From NCBI RefSeq assembly GCF_026391055.1, contig NZ_JAPLET010000020.1, forward strand, positions 248,001 to 312,000: a DNA stretch of 64,000 nucleotides. The letters run 5' to 3'. The notes under the pieces are model-generated. The model was not told the DNA's origin. It saw only the letters and a program-made list of their open reading frames with translations, and did no database searches. The stretch is from Spirosoma sp. (GTDB lineage Bacteria; Bacteroidota; Bacteroidia; Cytophagales; Spirosomataceae). Position 1 is the stretch's first letter, and each line of letters opens with the position of its first letter. Below, piece after piece: positions 25,419 through 34,627 of this stretch. A program made the translations under genes and the position numbers.

Positions 25419-26258
25419 ATGAATCGTCTTTTTATTGGCTTTGTGATCCTACTGTCGGGCTGCGGCACTTCACCGAAAACAAATGAGCAACCCGAAGCCG
25501 GAACCCTGGCTACTGCGTTTAAACTTCCGTATCGGCTGAATGCCCCTGATCACAACTATAGCCTCCCCAAAGAACTGAAGGAAATATCCGGCTTGACCTA
25601 TTACAAAGATGACCAGCTTCTATGTGTGCAGGACGAAGAGGCCGTTGTGTATGTGTTCGACACAAAAAAAGGAAAGGTCGTCAAGGATTTTGGTTTTGGT
25701 GGATACGGTGATTTTGAGGGGATCGAATACGTGAATGGGCAGGTTTATGTACTTGAGAGTAACGGTACGCTTTCCCGCTTTGCGCCTGAATCAACCCAGA
25801 TTGGAAAAACCAAAACTGATTTGCCTAAAAAAACCGAGGTCGAAGGGCTTGGTTATGATCCTAAAACAAAGCGCTTGCTCATTGCTGTGAAAAGTGGTGA
25901 AGGGTCGAGTGATAAAGCCGTATATTCATTCGATTTGCTGAATCGGGCTGTCTTTAAAGATATGAGTTTAAATGACGACCAACTCAAAGGGGCGGGCATT
26001 GACCCCAAGACTTATAAGCCCTCGGGTATTGCCGTACATCCGATAACGGGAGAGTGGTACATGCTGACTTCGGCCGGTAAGCGACTCCTGATCACAAGTC
26101 GAAAGGGTAAAATCATTTACTCTGAGCCGCTCGATCCCAAAGCTTTTCGTCAGCCCGAAGGCATCTGCTTTGCCCCCAACGGCGATCTGTACATTGCCAG
26201 TGAAGGCGACGGCAAGAAAGGATACATATTGAAGTTTATGTACCAATCGAGATTTTAG
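25419..26258 (+). CDS. SdiA-regulated-like lipoprotein (beta-propeller)
   Basis: A 279-residue lipoprotein with a clear lipobox (LLSGC, Cys15). The mature part follows the SdiA-regulated (YjiK-like) beta-propeller pattern: ELKEISGLTYYKDDQLLCVQDE, GDFEGIEYVNGQVYVLESNG, KTEVEGLGYDP, PSGIAVHPITGEWYMLTS and PEGICFAPNGDLYIASEG. Such proteins are extracytoplasmic and their ligand is not established. The motif order is shared with the lipoprotein at 255-1235. Its stop codon is embedded in the left arm of a long imperfect palindrome. Confidence 0.85.
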   Translation: MNRLFIGFVILLSGCGTSPKTNEQPEAGTLATAFKLPYRLNAPDHNYSLPKELKEISGLTYYKDDQLLCVQDEEAVVYVFDTKKGKVVKDFGFGGYGDFEGIEYVNGQVYVLESNGTLSRFAPESTQIGKTKTDLPKKTEVEGLGYDPKTKRLLIAVKSGEGSSDKAVYSFDLLNRAVFKDMSLNDDQLKGAGIDPKTYKPSGIAVHPITGEWYMLTSAGKRLLITSRKGKIIYSEPLDPKAFRQPEGICFAPNGDLYIASEGDGKKGYILKFMYQSRF

Positions 26259-26343
26259 GAAGATCTGAAGAATTAAACAAGATTTCTGACTGTCTCAGCC
26301 TCGGCTGCAATCCTGCTTAATCCTTTAGATCTTCCTAAAATCT
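26250..26343. repeat. 94-bp imperfect palindrome between convergent genes
   Basis: The outer arms 26250-26270 and 26323-26343 match at 20 of 21 positions. Inside, GAATTAAACAAGATTT pairs with its counterpart next to the right arm at 12 of 16, and a central CAGCC-TC-GGCTG forms the tip. It covers the stop of the lipoprotein gene and ends just before the stop of the LolE-like gene. It may serve as a two-way terminator or be a miniature repeated element; the wording AATCCTGCTTAATCC resembles widely dispersed bacterial intergenic repeats. Confidence 0.7.
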
Positions 26344-26348
26344 TGGCC

Positions 26349-27575
26349 CTATTTTTTAAACGCCAGCGCTTTCACGGGCTGAATGCGATTGATGAGAATG
26401 GTCGATAGCCAAAGGACAAGGCCAATCATAATAACTGTGGCACCATTCAGGGCCAGAATCGTTTTCCAGTCCCAGGCAATGGGGACGTAGCTCACAAAGT
26501 AATTCTTGGGGTCTAGGGGAATGAGTTTGAAGCGTTCCTGTGCAAAGCATAGACCAATTCCAGCCAGGTTGCCGATAAGTAGTCCCCAGCTAACCATGTT
26601 AAGCCCTACAAAGACAAACATCCTTCGAATAAGGGCATTGTTGCTTCCAAGCGCTTTGAGTAGTCCAATCATGGGAGTACGCTCCATCATTAAGACGAGC
26701 AGCACAGAAACCATATTGAACGAGGCCACGAACGTAATCAGCGCCAGTAGAATAATCATATTCCGGTCGAGCAGCAGCATCCAGTCAAACAGGGGGCGGT
26801 ACTGATCAGTCACCCTCGTTAAGCGCATATCGGGTGCCATGGCCTGGAATACATTATTGGCGGTCAAATTCAACTGATTGAAATCGTTCACATAAATCTC
26901 GTAGCTTCCCACCGAATCGGGACCCCAGCGGTTAAGCTTCTGTACCAGCCGAATATCGCCCAGGGCAATGGTCTTATCGACTTCTTCGAGGCCGGTTTCG
27001 TAAATGCCTACTACGGTCATTTTTCGGGCGCGGGGTGGGTTTCCCAGAAAGTAAAGCGGTACGGCATCGCCCACTTTTACCTTCAACTGGTTGGCCATGA
27101 GCTGGCTGAGCAGTAGTTGTGTAGAGCCGGAGCCCGTATCAGCTCCCACCACGGGTACGGTGCCAGCCACCAGTGACTCTTTAAACAGATTCCAGTCATA
27201 GTCTTTGCCAACGCCTTTGAGAATAACGCCCGTTAATTCCTCGGGTGTTTTTAAAATCCCCGCTTTCAGAGCAACAGCCTGAATATGGCGTACGCCGGGA
27301 ATTTTGGTGCTATCCTGGTAAAGTGTAGTTTTGAGTGAGAGGGCTGTTTCTTCGTAGGATGCATTGTTGGTGAATTTACTGACCTGTAAGTGGGCTCCGA
27401 ACAAAAAGATTTTCTGCTCAATGGTGCGTTTGTAGCCGAACAAAACTGCAAAGGCGACAATCAAAATCGTCAATCCAAGCGCAATACTGGCGATGCCAAC
27501 GCGCGTAACGGTAGCCGAAAAGCTTCCTTCCGGAGCATGACGGACTTTTCGGGCCAGAAAAACAGGAACGTTCAA
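26349..27575 (-). CDS. FtsX/LolE-type ABC transporter permease
   Basis: A 408-residue inner-membrane permease of the MacB/FtsX superfamily. One helix at about residues 25-47 (IASIALGLTILIVAFAVLFGY) is followed by a large periplasmic domain. Three more helices (about 268-292, 318-342, 368-390) include LLVLMMERTPMIGLLKALG, the coupling segment typical of LolC/LolE. The family extracts lipoproteins or exports substrates with a LolD-like ATPase. No ATPase gene is adjacent, so the partner must be elsewhere. Role in lipoprotein release is inferred from family only. Confidence 0.82.
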   Translation of the reverse strand: MNVPVFLARKVRHAPEGSFSATVTRVGIASIALGLTILIVAFAVLFGYKRTIEQKIFLFGAHLQVSKFTNNASYEETALSLKTTLYQDSTKIPGVRHIQAVALKAGILKTPEELTGVILKGVGKDYDWNLFKESLVAGTVPVVGADTGSGSTQLLLSQLMANQLKVKVGDAVPLYFLGNPPRARKMTVVGIYETGLEEVDKTIALGDIRLVQKLNRWGPDSVGSYEIYVNDFNQLNLTANNVFQAMAPDMRLTRVTDQYRPLFDWMLLLDRNMIILLALITFVASFNMVSVLLVLMMERTPMIGLLKALGSNNALIRRMFVFVGLNMVSWGLLIGNLAGIGLCFAQERFKLIPLDPKNYFVSYVPIAWDWKTILALNGATVIMIGLVLWLSTILINRIQPVKALAFKK

Positions 27576-27816
27576 AATGAAGTCGTTGATTATCGGTCAG
27601 TAGCTGTTAGGCAGGAGTGTGAAAGAAAGTCCCGGTCAATGACTGGCAACAGACGGAAAACTAACGACCACTGGCCAACAACTGTTTTATTATCGTTCGT
27701 AAAAGTAAGGCTTTTAAAGAATGTAGTTTCATGAATGGCTTTAGCTGTTCCGGATTATTGCCATCGGCTGGCTGTTGATTTAGTCGTTTAACTGACAAGA
27801 TCTGCTTACTAAGTGG

Positions 27817-27824
27817 TATGTTTG
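27817..27824 (+). promoter_or_regulatory. Putative -7 element (TATGTTTG) for the SGNH esterase gene
   Basis: TATGTTTG matches TAnnTTTG and ends 24 bp before the GTG at 27849. It lies inside the 5' extension of the reading frame, which supports the internal GTG as the real start rather than the GTG at 27813. Confidence 0.5.
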
Positions 27825-27848
27825 TGCTTATTTTTATACCGTAACTCC

Positions 27849-29903
27849 GTGAAAATAATAGTAATAGCGCTGGCTTATGTTGTAGTGGCGTACGCCGGTG
27901 CATGGGCGCAGCCAGCGTTAAAGCTCGATCAATGGCCCGCCAGACTACAGCTGTACCCCCGTAATCAATTAAGCCAATGTACCGTCGCTATCTCCGGACG
28001 AACTACCGCTGACGACGTGAAGGCCATTTCTCTGGTGGTCGCCAGAGATAATAAGCCGTATCAGTATAGTAAAACCACTCCCGATTCGCTGACCGGGCGC
28101 TTTGCCTTTAGCCCAGTTATCAAAGCAGAACTAAATCAGTACAGCTTTCAGGTGTTCGTGCATAGAGCCTCAGGCGGAGATTCTGTACGGGTAGCTTTTC
28201 GGGACAGCATTGTTTGTGGTGATGTTTTCCTGATAATGGGGCAGTCGAATGCGGTTGGACAATATGGAGACTACACCTTTCGGAGCACGTTCTGTCGCAC
28301 GTTTGGCATACACAACTTCAACAATAGCTATAATCCGGCTGATACGGCCTGGTGTCTGACAAACACAAAAGAGGAGCTTACCTGCCTGTGGGGCATGGAA
28401 TTGCAACGGATGATCAAGGAAAATCAGGGCATTCCAACGGCTGTTATAAACGGTGCCGTTGGCGGGACCACAATTACCAGTCATGCCAATCGGGATGCCA
28501 GTCAGCCCACGTCGTTAAGTACACTTTACGGGCGCTTACTGTACAGAGCAAGTAAGGCAGGTGTGGCCCGTCAGGCAAAAGCTATGATCTGGCGGCAAGG
28601 TGAAGCCGAAGCTGCCAATAATCCTGACGTTTATGTCCGCACCTTTCCGCAACTGTATACCTATTGGAAGCAGGACTACCCCGGCCTGAAAAAAATCTAT
28701 CATTCGCAGATAAATATATTGACCGACAACGTAGTCAATGCGGGCGTTCTACGGGATTTTCAACGCCGTTCAAAATACATTTTCTCCGACAATGAGCCCA
28801 TTGCTACCGTTGGTTTATCCGGCTACGAGGGCTTACATTACAATGAAGCAGGCCACTATCAATTCGGCCTGGAATTATACCGGCTCATCGCACGTGATTT
28901 TTATGGCGTAGTTGATACCACTGGTATCGGGTCGCCAAACCTGCAAAAGCTTTATTACAGCAAGCCGGAACAGGATGAAATAACCCTTGAGTTCGAACCC
29001 ATTCACAAAATGTACTGGCCTGCTGATACAACTATCATCCGTACTGGCGAGGAGTACAAACAGCGCATGTCGAATTTTATTTATACCGACTATCCAGCGG
29101 GCGAAACCGGTTTGATAAAATCAGTTACCGAACGGGGAAACACATTGATCTTAAAATTGACAAAACCTGTCAATGCCAAACACCTGACCTACTTACCCTC
29201 TTCGTACCAGGATAGTCAGGTTGGCTTTTACGTGGGTCCGGTTATTCGTAATAAATTGGGTATGCGGGCACTAAGTTTTTACCAGGTGGCCATTGCCGCG
29301 CCCTTACCGGCAGCTATGAATTTGCGGGCTGTTGCTGTCGATACAAGTGCGATCAAACTTAGTTGGGACAATAAAACAGACAGTCTTGCTACGTGGGCTA
29401 TTGAACGGGCCGACACAAGCAGCATTTTTACGCAAATAGCGCTATTGCCCGGCTCTAGGCAAACGTATCAGGATCTGAGAGACCGTAACTTGGTGAATTC
29501 AATTAAGGCCGGGAAAGTATATCAGTATCGTATCCGCTCGGTATCTCTACGGTCTGCATCCGATTATTCGCCTGTTGTTAAGGCCAGCGTGCAGGATATA
29601 AGACTGTTGCCTCAGGTGGAAGTCGAAAGTGCACCGGCTGGCATTGGTTCCGGAACGTTATTATATCCTAATCCTGCCGACACCCAGGTAACCGTCCGAC
29701 TTCCTTTGGAGTGGAGTGGGGATATGATCTGGCTTACGCTTACAAACGAGGCAGGGAAGGTCGTTTTGCAGCGTAGTTACCAGATGTCATTGGGTGCAAC
29801 ATCCCTGACGTTTTCAGTTGCTGCTCTGCCTTCAGGTGTTTATATTTTCTCGCTGGGTTATGGCACAGGGGGCGTCAAGGGTCGTCTGGTTGTGGCCCAT
29901 TAA
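27849..29903 (+). CDS. Secreted SGNH/sialate O-acetylesterase-like protein with T9SS sorting domain
   Basis: A 684-residue secreted esterase candidate. The GTG start at 27849 gives a good signal peptide (KIIVIALAYVVVAYAGAWA-Q). The catalytic Ser133 lies in IMGQSNAVGQ, with NGAVGGTTI and a late GLHYNEAGHYQFG block, as in sialate O-acetylesterase-type SGNH hydrolases that deacetylate glycans. A fibronectin type III-like module (LRAVAVDTSAIKLSWDN) follows. The last 80 residues (LLYPNPADTQVTVRL to GRLVVAH) form a type IX secretion sorting domain, so it should reach the cell surface or medium. The substrate is unknown. Confidence 0.85.
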   Translation: MKIIVIALAYVVVAYAGAWAQPALKLDQWPARLQLYPRNQLSQCTVAISGRTTADDVKAISLVVARDNKPYQYSKTTPDSLTGRFAFSPVIKAELNQYSFQVFVHRASGGDSVRVAFRDSIVCGDVFLIMGQSNAVGQYGDYTFRSTFCRTFGIHNFNNSYNPADTAWCLTNTKEELTCLWGMELQRMIKENQGIPTAVINGAVGGTTITSHANRDASQPTSLSTLYGRLLYRASKAGVARQAKAMIWRQGEAEAANNPDVYVRTFPQLYTYWKQDYPGLKKIYHSQINILTDNVVNAGVLRDFQRRSKYIFSDNEPIATVGLSGYEGLHYNEAGHYQFGLELYRLIARDFYGVVDTTGIGSPNLQKLYYSKPEQDEITLEFEPIHKMYWPADTTIIRTGEEYKQRMSNFIYTDYPAGETGLIKSVTERGNTLILKLTKPVNAKHLTYLPSSYQDSQVGFYVGPVIRNKLGMRALSFYQVAIAAPLPAAMNLRAVAVDTSAIKLSWDNKTDSLATWAIERADTSSIFTQIALLPGSRQTYQDLRDRNLVNSIKAGKVYQYRIRSVSLRSASDYSPVVKASVQDIRLLPQVEVESAPAGIGSGTLLYPNPADTQVTVRLPLEWSGDMIWLTLTNEAGKVVLQRSYQMSLGATSLTFSVAALPSGVYIFSLGYGTGGVKGRLVVAH

Positions 29904-29948
29904 GGTATTGGTTGTAAAAGCAAGTAGGGCGTTTTCACAAAAATGCCC

Positions 29949-29956
29949 TAACTTTG
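29949..29956 (+). promoter_or_regulatory. Putative -7 element (TAACTTTG) for guaA
   Basis: TAACTTTG is an exact TAnnTTTG match, 18 bp upstream of the ATG at 29975. It overlaps the in-frame TTG at 29954 and so excludes it as the start codon. A TTTT stretch about 20 bp upstream may replace the -33 box. Confidence 0.65.
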
Positions 29957-29974
29957 CATTTTAGAGACCTATTC

Positions 29975-31507
29975 ATGGCCACCGAACAGATTCTGATCCT
30001 GGATTTCGGTTCGCAGTATACTCAACTCATTGCCCGCCGGGTGCGCGAACTGAATGTTTACTGCGAAATCCATCCTTACAATCATCTACCAACTATTACG
30101 CCCGACGTTAAGGGTATCATCCTCTCCGGTAGTCCATCGTCCGTTCGCGATGCCGACGCACCTGACGTTCACTTGGCTGCTTTTCGGCATAAAATGCCTC
30201 TGCTGGGTATTTGTTATGGGGCTCAACTGCTGGCACATACCAGTGGCGGTGAGGTAAAAGCATCGGCTATACGCGAGTATGGCCGGGCTAAGCTGGGCAC
30301 CGTAGACGGCGAAAGCCCACTTCTGAAGGGAATAGACCCGCACTCTCAGGTATGGATGTCACACGCAGATACCATCACGAGCGTACCGGAAAACTTCAGC
30401 ATAATTGCCTCAACGGACACCGTTCATGTAGCGGCCTTCCAGGTCGATAATGAGCCTACATATGGTATACAGTTTCACCCGGAGGTAACACACTCACTCC
30501 AGGGTAAAATGTTGCTGCATAATTTTGTGGTCGACATTTGTGGTTGTTCGCAAAACTGGACGGCCGAATCATTCGCCGAAACCACCATAGCGCAGTTAAA
30601 ACAGAAACTGGGCGATGATAAAGTCGTACTAGGACTGTCGGGTGGTGTCGATTCGTCAGTGGCAGCTATGCTTATTCACCAGGCTATCGGTAAAAATCTA
30701 TACTGTATTTTTGTTGATAATGGACTGCTTCGAAAAGATGAGTTCCTGGGCGTGCTGGATTCTTACAAAACGCTGGGACTTAATGTGAAAGGAGTCGATG
30801 CGAAAGAACAGTTCTACACTGCTCTGGCAGGTCTGACCGATCCGGAAGCAAAGCGTAAAGCAATTGGAAAAACGTTCATCGACGTATTCGATCATGAGGC
30901 TCATCTGATAGAAGGTGTATCCTGGCTGGGGCAGGGAACAATCTACCCCGACGTCATCGAATCCGTTTCGGTAAAGGGCCCGTCGGCAACCATCAAGTCG
31001 CACCATAATGTGGGTGGCCTTCCTGACTTTATGAAACTGAAAGTTGTCGAGCCGCTTAATACCCTGTTTAAAGATGAAGTACGTGCTGTAGGCCGTACGC
31101 TGGGCTTACCCGACGCAATTTTGGGAAGGCACCCTTTCCCCGGTCCTGGACTGGCAATTCGTATTTTGGGCGATATTACTCCCGAAAAAGTTGATATTCT
31201 TCAACAGGTCGACGCATTGTTCATTGACGGACTAAAGCGTGAAGGCTTATACGATAAGGTATGGCAAGCAGGCGCTATGCTATTGCCGGTGCAATCGGTC
31301 GGCGTAATGGGCGATGAGCGTACGTACGAGCGGGTCGTTGCGCTTCGGGCGGTTACAAGCGTTGATGGTATGACCGCCGACTGGGCGCATCTTCCTTACG
31401 AATTTCTGGCCGATGTATCCAACGAAATCATCAATCGCGTGAAAGGGGTTAACCGGGTTGTGTATGACATCTCCTCCAAGCCCCCTGCAACCATCGAGTG
31501 GGAATAA
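29975..31507 (+). CDS. guaA: GMP synthase (glutamine-hydrolysing)
   Basis: A 510-residue cytoplasmic enzyme that aminates XMP to GMP using glutamine and ATP in purine synthesis. The N-terminal class I amidotransferase domain has [18 protein letters not shown], the nucleophile Cys in [10 protein letters not shown], and [11 protein letters not shown] with the His-Glu pair. The ATP-pyrophosphatase domain has the P-loop [11 protein letters not shown]. The C-terminal dimerisation domain ([16 protein letters not shown] to PPATIEWE) is complete. Length is standard. Its own promoter precedes it and a strong bidirectional hairpin follows, so it is monocistronic. Confidence 0.98.
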   Translation: MATEQILILDFGSQYTQLIARRVRELNVYCEIHPYNHLPTITPDVKGIILSGSPSSVRDADAPDVHLAAFRHKMPLLGICYGAQLLAHTSGGEVKASAIREYGRAKLGTVDGESPLLKGIDPHSQVWMSHADTITSVPENFSIIASTDTVHVAAFQVDNEPTYGIQFHPEVTHSLQGKMLLHNFVVDICGCSQNWTAESFAETTIAQLKQKLGDDKVVLGLSGGVDSSVAAMLIHQAIGKNLYCIFVDNGLLRKDEFLGVLDSYKTLGLNVKGVDAKEQFYTALAGLTDPEAKRKAIGKTFIDVFDHEAHLIEGVSWLGQGTIYPDVIESVSVKGPSATIKSHHNVGGLPDFMKLKVVEPLNTLFKDEVRAVGRTLGLPDAILGRHPFPGPGLAIRILGDITPEKVDILQQVDALFIDGLKREGLYDKVWQAGAMLLPVQSVGVMGDERTYERVVALRAVTSVDGMTADWAHLPYEFLADVSNEIINRVKGVNRVVYDISSKPPATIEWE

Positions 31508-31523
31508 TGGCAAGTATAACTTT

Positions 31524-31567
31524 ATAAAAAATGCCCGATACGGTAATTCGTATCGGGCATTTTTTAT
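31524..31567 (+). terminator. Intrinsic terminator of guaA, perfect 19-bp stem
   Basis: ATAAAAAATGCCCGATACG at 31524-31542, a 6-nt loop and the exact complement at 31549-31567 form a stem. It has a G/C-rich core flanked by A and T tracts, and starts 16 bp after the guaA stop. Symmetry allows it to work in both directions. Confidence 0.9.
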
Positions 31568-31772
31568 GCTTCCTAACCATCGAGATGCTGAAGAGAGTCT
31601 TTATAAATAATCAGACCGGTTGGCGGTTATTCTGTTCTTCTTTTGTCTACTTTAGTCGTTGGTTATTAGTAATTCGTTATTAATCACTATCAGAAGCCGC
31701 TAATGGGAGTCCAAACACCAACTGTTAACTACTAACAAATAAGCATTAACCACAAACTAATTAATCGAAGTA

Positions 31773-32306
31773 ATGAAAATGACACGCATAAATCGATCGA
31801 TGGCCTTAACCCTGCTTGGTGTATTATTTAGCGTAGTAACCTGGGCGCAGGGAGACAAAGCCAACCGCCCTAGTCCACCTGCTATGGCGAGTGGTAAAGT
31901 AAATGGTGCTTCAATTGTTATCAGTTATGGCAGCCCCTCCGTGAAAGGACGTCCTGTTTGGGATGCAGGGAGCACATTGGCCCCTTATGGAAAAGTATGG
32001 CGATCGGGAGCCAATGAGGCTACAATATTCGAGACGGATAAGGATATTATGGTAGAAGGGAAAGCGCTGCCCGCTGGTAAATACGCCTTCTTTACCATCC
32101 CCGGTGAGAATGAATGGACCGTTATCTTTAATAAAGTAGCCAATCAGTGGGGAGCGTTTAAATACGACCAAGCCCAGGATGCACTCCGGGTGATGGCCAA
32201 GCCCATTAGATCTGCTCAAATGAACGAGCGACTTGTTTATGATGTGACTGGTAAGGGCATTGTATTAAAGTGGGAACATATTGAATTGCCTGTTGCTATA
32301 AAGTAA
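31773..32306 (+). CDS. DUF2911 domain exported protein
   Basis: A 177-residue protein with a signal peptide ending at VVTWA-Q (about residue 26). The mature domain has the DUF2911 pattern: ISYGSPSVKGRPVWD, LAPYGKVWRSGANEATIFE, LPAGKYAFFTIPGENEWTVIFNK and NQWGAFKY. The family is abundant in Bacteroidota and its role is unknown. It stands alone, with a perfect 17-bp hairpin directly after the stop shared with the convergent YtxH gene. Confidence 0.9.
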   Translation: MKMTRINRSMALTLLGVLFSVVTWAQGDKANRPSPPAMASGKVNGASIVISYGSPSVKGRPVWDAGSTLAPYGKVWRSGANEATIFETDKDIMVEGKALPAGKYAFFTIPGENEWTVIFNKVANQWGAFKYDQAQDALRVMAKPIRSAQMNERLVYDVTGKGIVLKWEHIELPVAIK

Positions 32307-32350
32307 AAGTGAGGACAAAGCTGATTTTCAAACCAGCTTTGTCCTCACTT
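32307..32350. terminator. Bidirectional terminator, perfect 17-bp stem
   Basis: AAGTGAGGACAAAGCTG (32307-32323) and its exact complement (32334-32350) surround a 10-nt loop. It begins at the base after the DUF2911 stop and ends 22 bp before the stop of the convergent YtxH gene, so it probably serves both. Confidence 0.8.
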
Positions 32351-32372
32351 AAAACTCTACTTAACAACTTGC

Positions 32373-32729
32373 CTAGTAAAGTTTTAATGCGTCTTCCACG
32401 TTGTTAACCCCCGCCTTCGCCGAGTCGGCTGCATTATCAATCGTGTTATTATAATCAGCCTTCGCCTGTTCTTTATTGTAGGTCGATTGGGCATCTTTTT
32501 TGTACTGGTCGAATTTATTCTCCGCCTTATTGGCAAATTGATTGGCTTGCGCTTCGGCGTTACCTACCAGCTTATCGACTTGCGATTTCACCTGAGCAAC
32601 ACCCTCTTCCCACTGGCTTTGTAAGTCATTAACATTCTTTGTTAGCTTATCGCGGGTTTCTTTCCCGCTGCGTGGGGCTGTCAAATAACCGATGGCCAGG
32701 CCCGTTAGTACTCCTCTCAGAAAGCTCAT
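32373..32729 (-). CDS. YtxH domain protein
   Basis: A 118-residue protein with one short N-terminal helix containing GVLTGLAIGYLTAPRSGKETR, the YtxH signature, followed by a long charged, alanine-rich amphipathic helix that probably forms a coiled coil (AEAQANQFANKAENKFDQYK). YtxH proteins are small membrane-anchored, often stress-induced proteins of unknown function. It neighbours the DUF2382 genes, which have a similar stress association, but is on the opposite strand. Confidence 0.85.
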   Translation of the reverse strand: MSFLRGVLTGLAIGYLTAPRSGKETRDKLTKNVNDLQSQWEEGVAQVKSQVDKLVGNAEAQANQFANKAENKFDQYKKDAQSTYNKEQAKADYNNTIDNAADSAKAGVNNVEDALKLY

Positions 32730-33081
32730 AATTATGTTTGTTTGAATATCATTGTTGGATACCTGACAAGGACTAAAAATTGTGCCATATCCGTTATGTG
32801 TCTGGCAGGCGCTTGTGTATCAGTTGCTTAATTAAAATTATGAGGTAAGGGCTTAAGTGCTCCTGAGTAGTTAATTCCACAGGATAGGGGTTTAGGATGG
32901 GCAATCGTTGCGTCTTTTGCTACTAAACTGTGCGAAATATGATGTAGTTGTGAAGATGTTGTGAGTGAACTTTATAATAAATAATATATAAAATATAGAA
33001 CAAATAGACATTTAACCATATTATACTAGTATCCTAGGTAAGAACGATAGGCTGATGCTCGGTTTCTCCTGCAATTTGAAT
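32730..33081. other. 352-bp divergent intergenic region with AT-rich block
   Basis: This spacer separates the divergent YtxH and DUF2382 genes and holds no credible reading frame. Bases 32971-33030 have only 8 G or C in 60. No TAnnTTTG element is placed properly for either gene. That would fit control by an alternative sigma factor, although the sequence does not show which one. Confidence 0.5.
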
Positions 33082-33546
33082 ATGATGAGCAACGATACAG
33101 AAAGTAACAATCAATCATCCTACAGGAAGGCTTCTCAGCAGCTGGAATTACCTGCCGATAGTAAGGTAGTGATGATTCCGGTTATTGAAGAGAGTCTGCA
33201 TGTTGATAAACAACTTGTAGAAACGGGCAAGCTTCGGATTGTTAAGCGGATTCATGAAGAGGAGCAAGTGATCGACTTACCCTTGTCTCGTGAAGAGTTT
33301 AATGTAGAACATGTTGCCATCAATGAGTACGTTGATACGCCACCAGCCGTTCGGTATGAAGGTGACACAACGGTGTATCCAGTACTGAAGGAAGTTTTGG
33401 TTATTGAAAAAAAGCTAGTACTGGTTGAGGAAGTACGCGTAACCAGGAAGCTGGTAACGGTAAATGAGCCACAACGAGTGATTGTCAGAAAAGAGGAAGT
33501 CAGTGTAGAACGGATTTCCGATGAACTTGAACGTTCTGCTTTGTAA
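33082..33546 (+). CDS. DUF2382 (YsnF/AvaK-type) stress protein, short form
   Basis: A 154-residue soluble, strongly charged protein with two DUF2382-like units (about 30-85 and 90-150). The hallmarks are IPVIEESLHVDKQLVETGKLRIVKR, LSREEFNVEHVAINEYVD and PVLKEVLVIEKKLVLVEEVRVTRK. ATG 33082 (immediately followed by another ATG at 33085) is chosen as the start; nine upstream codons have no family match. DUF2382 is found in stress-linked proteins, often with PRC-barrel domains, and its biochemistry is unknown. It lies 65 bp upstream of a longer relative. Confidence 0.82.
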   Translation: MMSNDTESNNQSSYRKASQQLELPADSKVVMIPVIEESLHVDKQLVETGKLRIVKRIHEEEQVIDLPLSREEFNVEHVAINEYVDTPPAVRYEGDTTVYPVLKEVLVIEKKLVLVEEVRVTRKLVTVNEPQRVIVRKEEVSVERISDELERSAL

Positions 33547-33611
33547 AGAAAGCTTTCGTTATAGATAACAATAAAGAGAATTCTCAACGTATAAACAAAC
33601 CCTAAAACAGC

Positions 33612-34550
33612 ATGGCACATACAGTAGTTGGTGTATTCGACAACGCCACAGAGGCCCAAAAGGCAGTAGATGAGTTAGTAGACAAGGGATTTTCGCGCAG
33701 CAGTATTGATTTGTCAGCGCAAACGGGCGACTACTCCAATAGCGACCTGGATGACGATGATGATTCAAGCGTGGGCGGCTTTTTTAGTTCATTATTTGGT
33801 AACGATGATGACAATGCCAAACGCCATACACGCGTTGCCACCCGTGGATCTGTAGTAACGGTACATGCTCAAACGGACGATGAGGCAGAACAAGCCGCCG
33901 ATATTCTTGACGATAATGGAGCTGTAGATGTAGACGAGCGGGCTTCTGCATACGGATACGGAAATACTGGAACCCAAACAACAATGGGTACTACCGGCAC
34001 AAGTTTTGGTACAACGGATACCACGCTGGGCACTACTGGGCTCGGTACTGATGTTACCGGAGTAAACTATGGCGATACCACAACCCGTGACCTGATAACC
34101 GACAACGATCAAACGATCAAGGTTATTCAGGAAAATCTGGAAGTAGGTAAGCGCGAAGTAGAGCGGGGTGGTGTTCGGGTACGGAGCCGTATCATCGAAC
34201 GGCCGGTTGAAGAGAGCCTGCGTTTACGCGAAGAGCGTGTACGGGTTCAGCGGACACCCGTCAACCGTCCGGCCACGGAAGCTGATCTGAATGCATTTCA
34301 GGAAGGTCAGATTGAAATGACCGAACATGCTGAAGTTCCGGTGGTATCCAAAACGGCCAACGTCGTTGAGGAAATTTCAGTCGGAAAAGAGGTCAACGAG
34401 CGAGTAGAAACCATTCGTGACACCGTTCGCAGTACGGATGTCGAAGTTGAAAACATCGACGCGCCAATAACAACCGATCAGGGTGTTACGACAAACCGCA
34501 CGGGTATAGATTATGACGACGATCTGAACACCACGTCGCTCAACCGATAG
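33612..34550 (+). CDS. YsnF/AvaK-type stress protein with N-terminal GspM-like domain and DUF2382
   Basis: A 312-residue soluble protein. Residues 1-105 resemble the general stress protein 17M/YflT domain (HTVVGVFDNATEAQKAVDEL, VVTVHAQTDDEAEQAADIL) and carry an inserted acidic run (SDLDDDDDS). A Gly/Thr-rich linker (TGTQTTMGTTGTSFGTTDTT) leads to a DUF2382 domain (about 160-290) with IQENLEVGKREVERGGVRV and EESLRLREERVRVQR. It is probably cotranscribed with the shorter DUF2382 gene and is followed by a strong hairpin. A role in envelope or oxidative stress is a family-based guess. Confidence 0.85.
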   Translation: MAHTVVGVFDNATEAQKAVDELVDKGFSRSSIDLSAQTGDYSNSDLDDDDDSSVGGFFSSLFGNDDDNAKRHTRVATRGSVVTVHAQTDDEAEQAADILDDNGAVDVDERASAYGYGNTGTQTTMGTTGTSFGTTDTTLGTTGLGTDVTGVNYGDTTTRDLITDNDQTIKVIQENLEVGKREVERGGVRVRSRIIERPVEESLRLREERVRVQRTPVNRPATEADLNAFQEGQIEMTEHAEVPVVSKTANVVEEISVGKEVNERVETIRDTVRSTDVEVENIDAPITTDQGVTTNRTGIDYDDDLNTTSLNR

Positions 34551-34569
34551 GTGGCAGATTAGCATACAC

Positions 34570-34604
34570 AAAGGGGGCTAACGCAATTTGCGTTAGCCCC
34601 CTTT
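34570..34604. terminator. Bidirectional terminator with GGGGG/CCCCC stem
   Basis: AAAGGGGGCTAACGC pairs with GCGTTAGCCCCCTTT around a short A/T loop, and is followed by TCTTT. It lies 20 bp after the DUF2382 stop and 24 bp before the glmM stop, serving both convergent genes. Confidence 0.88.
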
Positions 34605-34627
34605 TCTTTATTAGGACCGTAGCGGAT

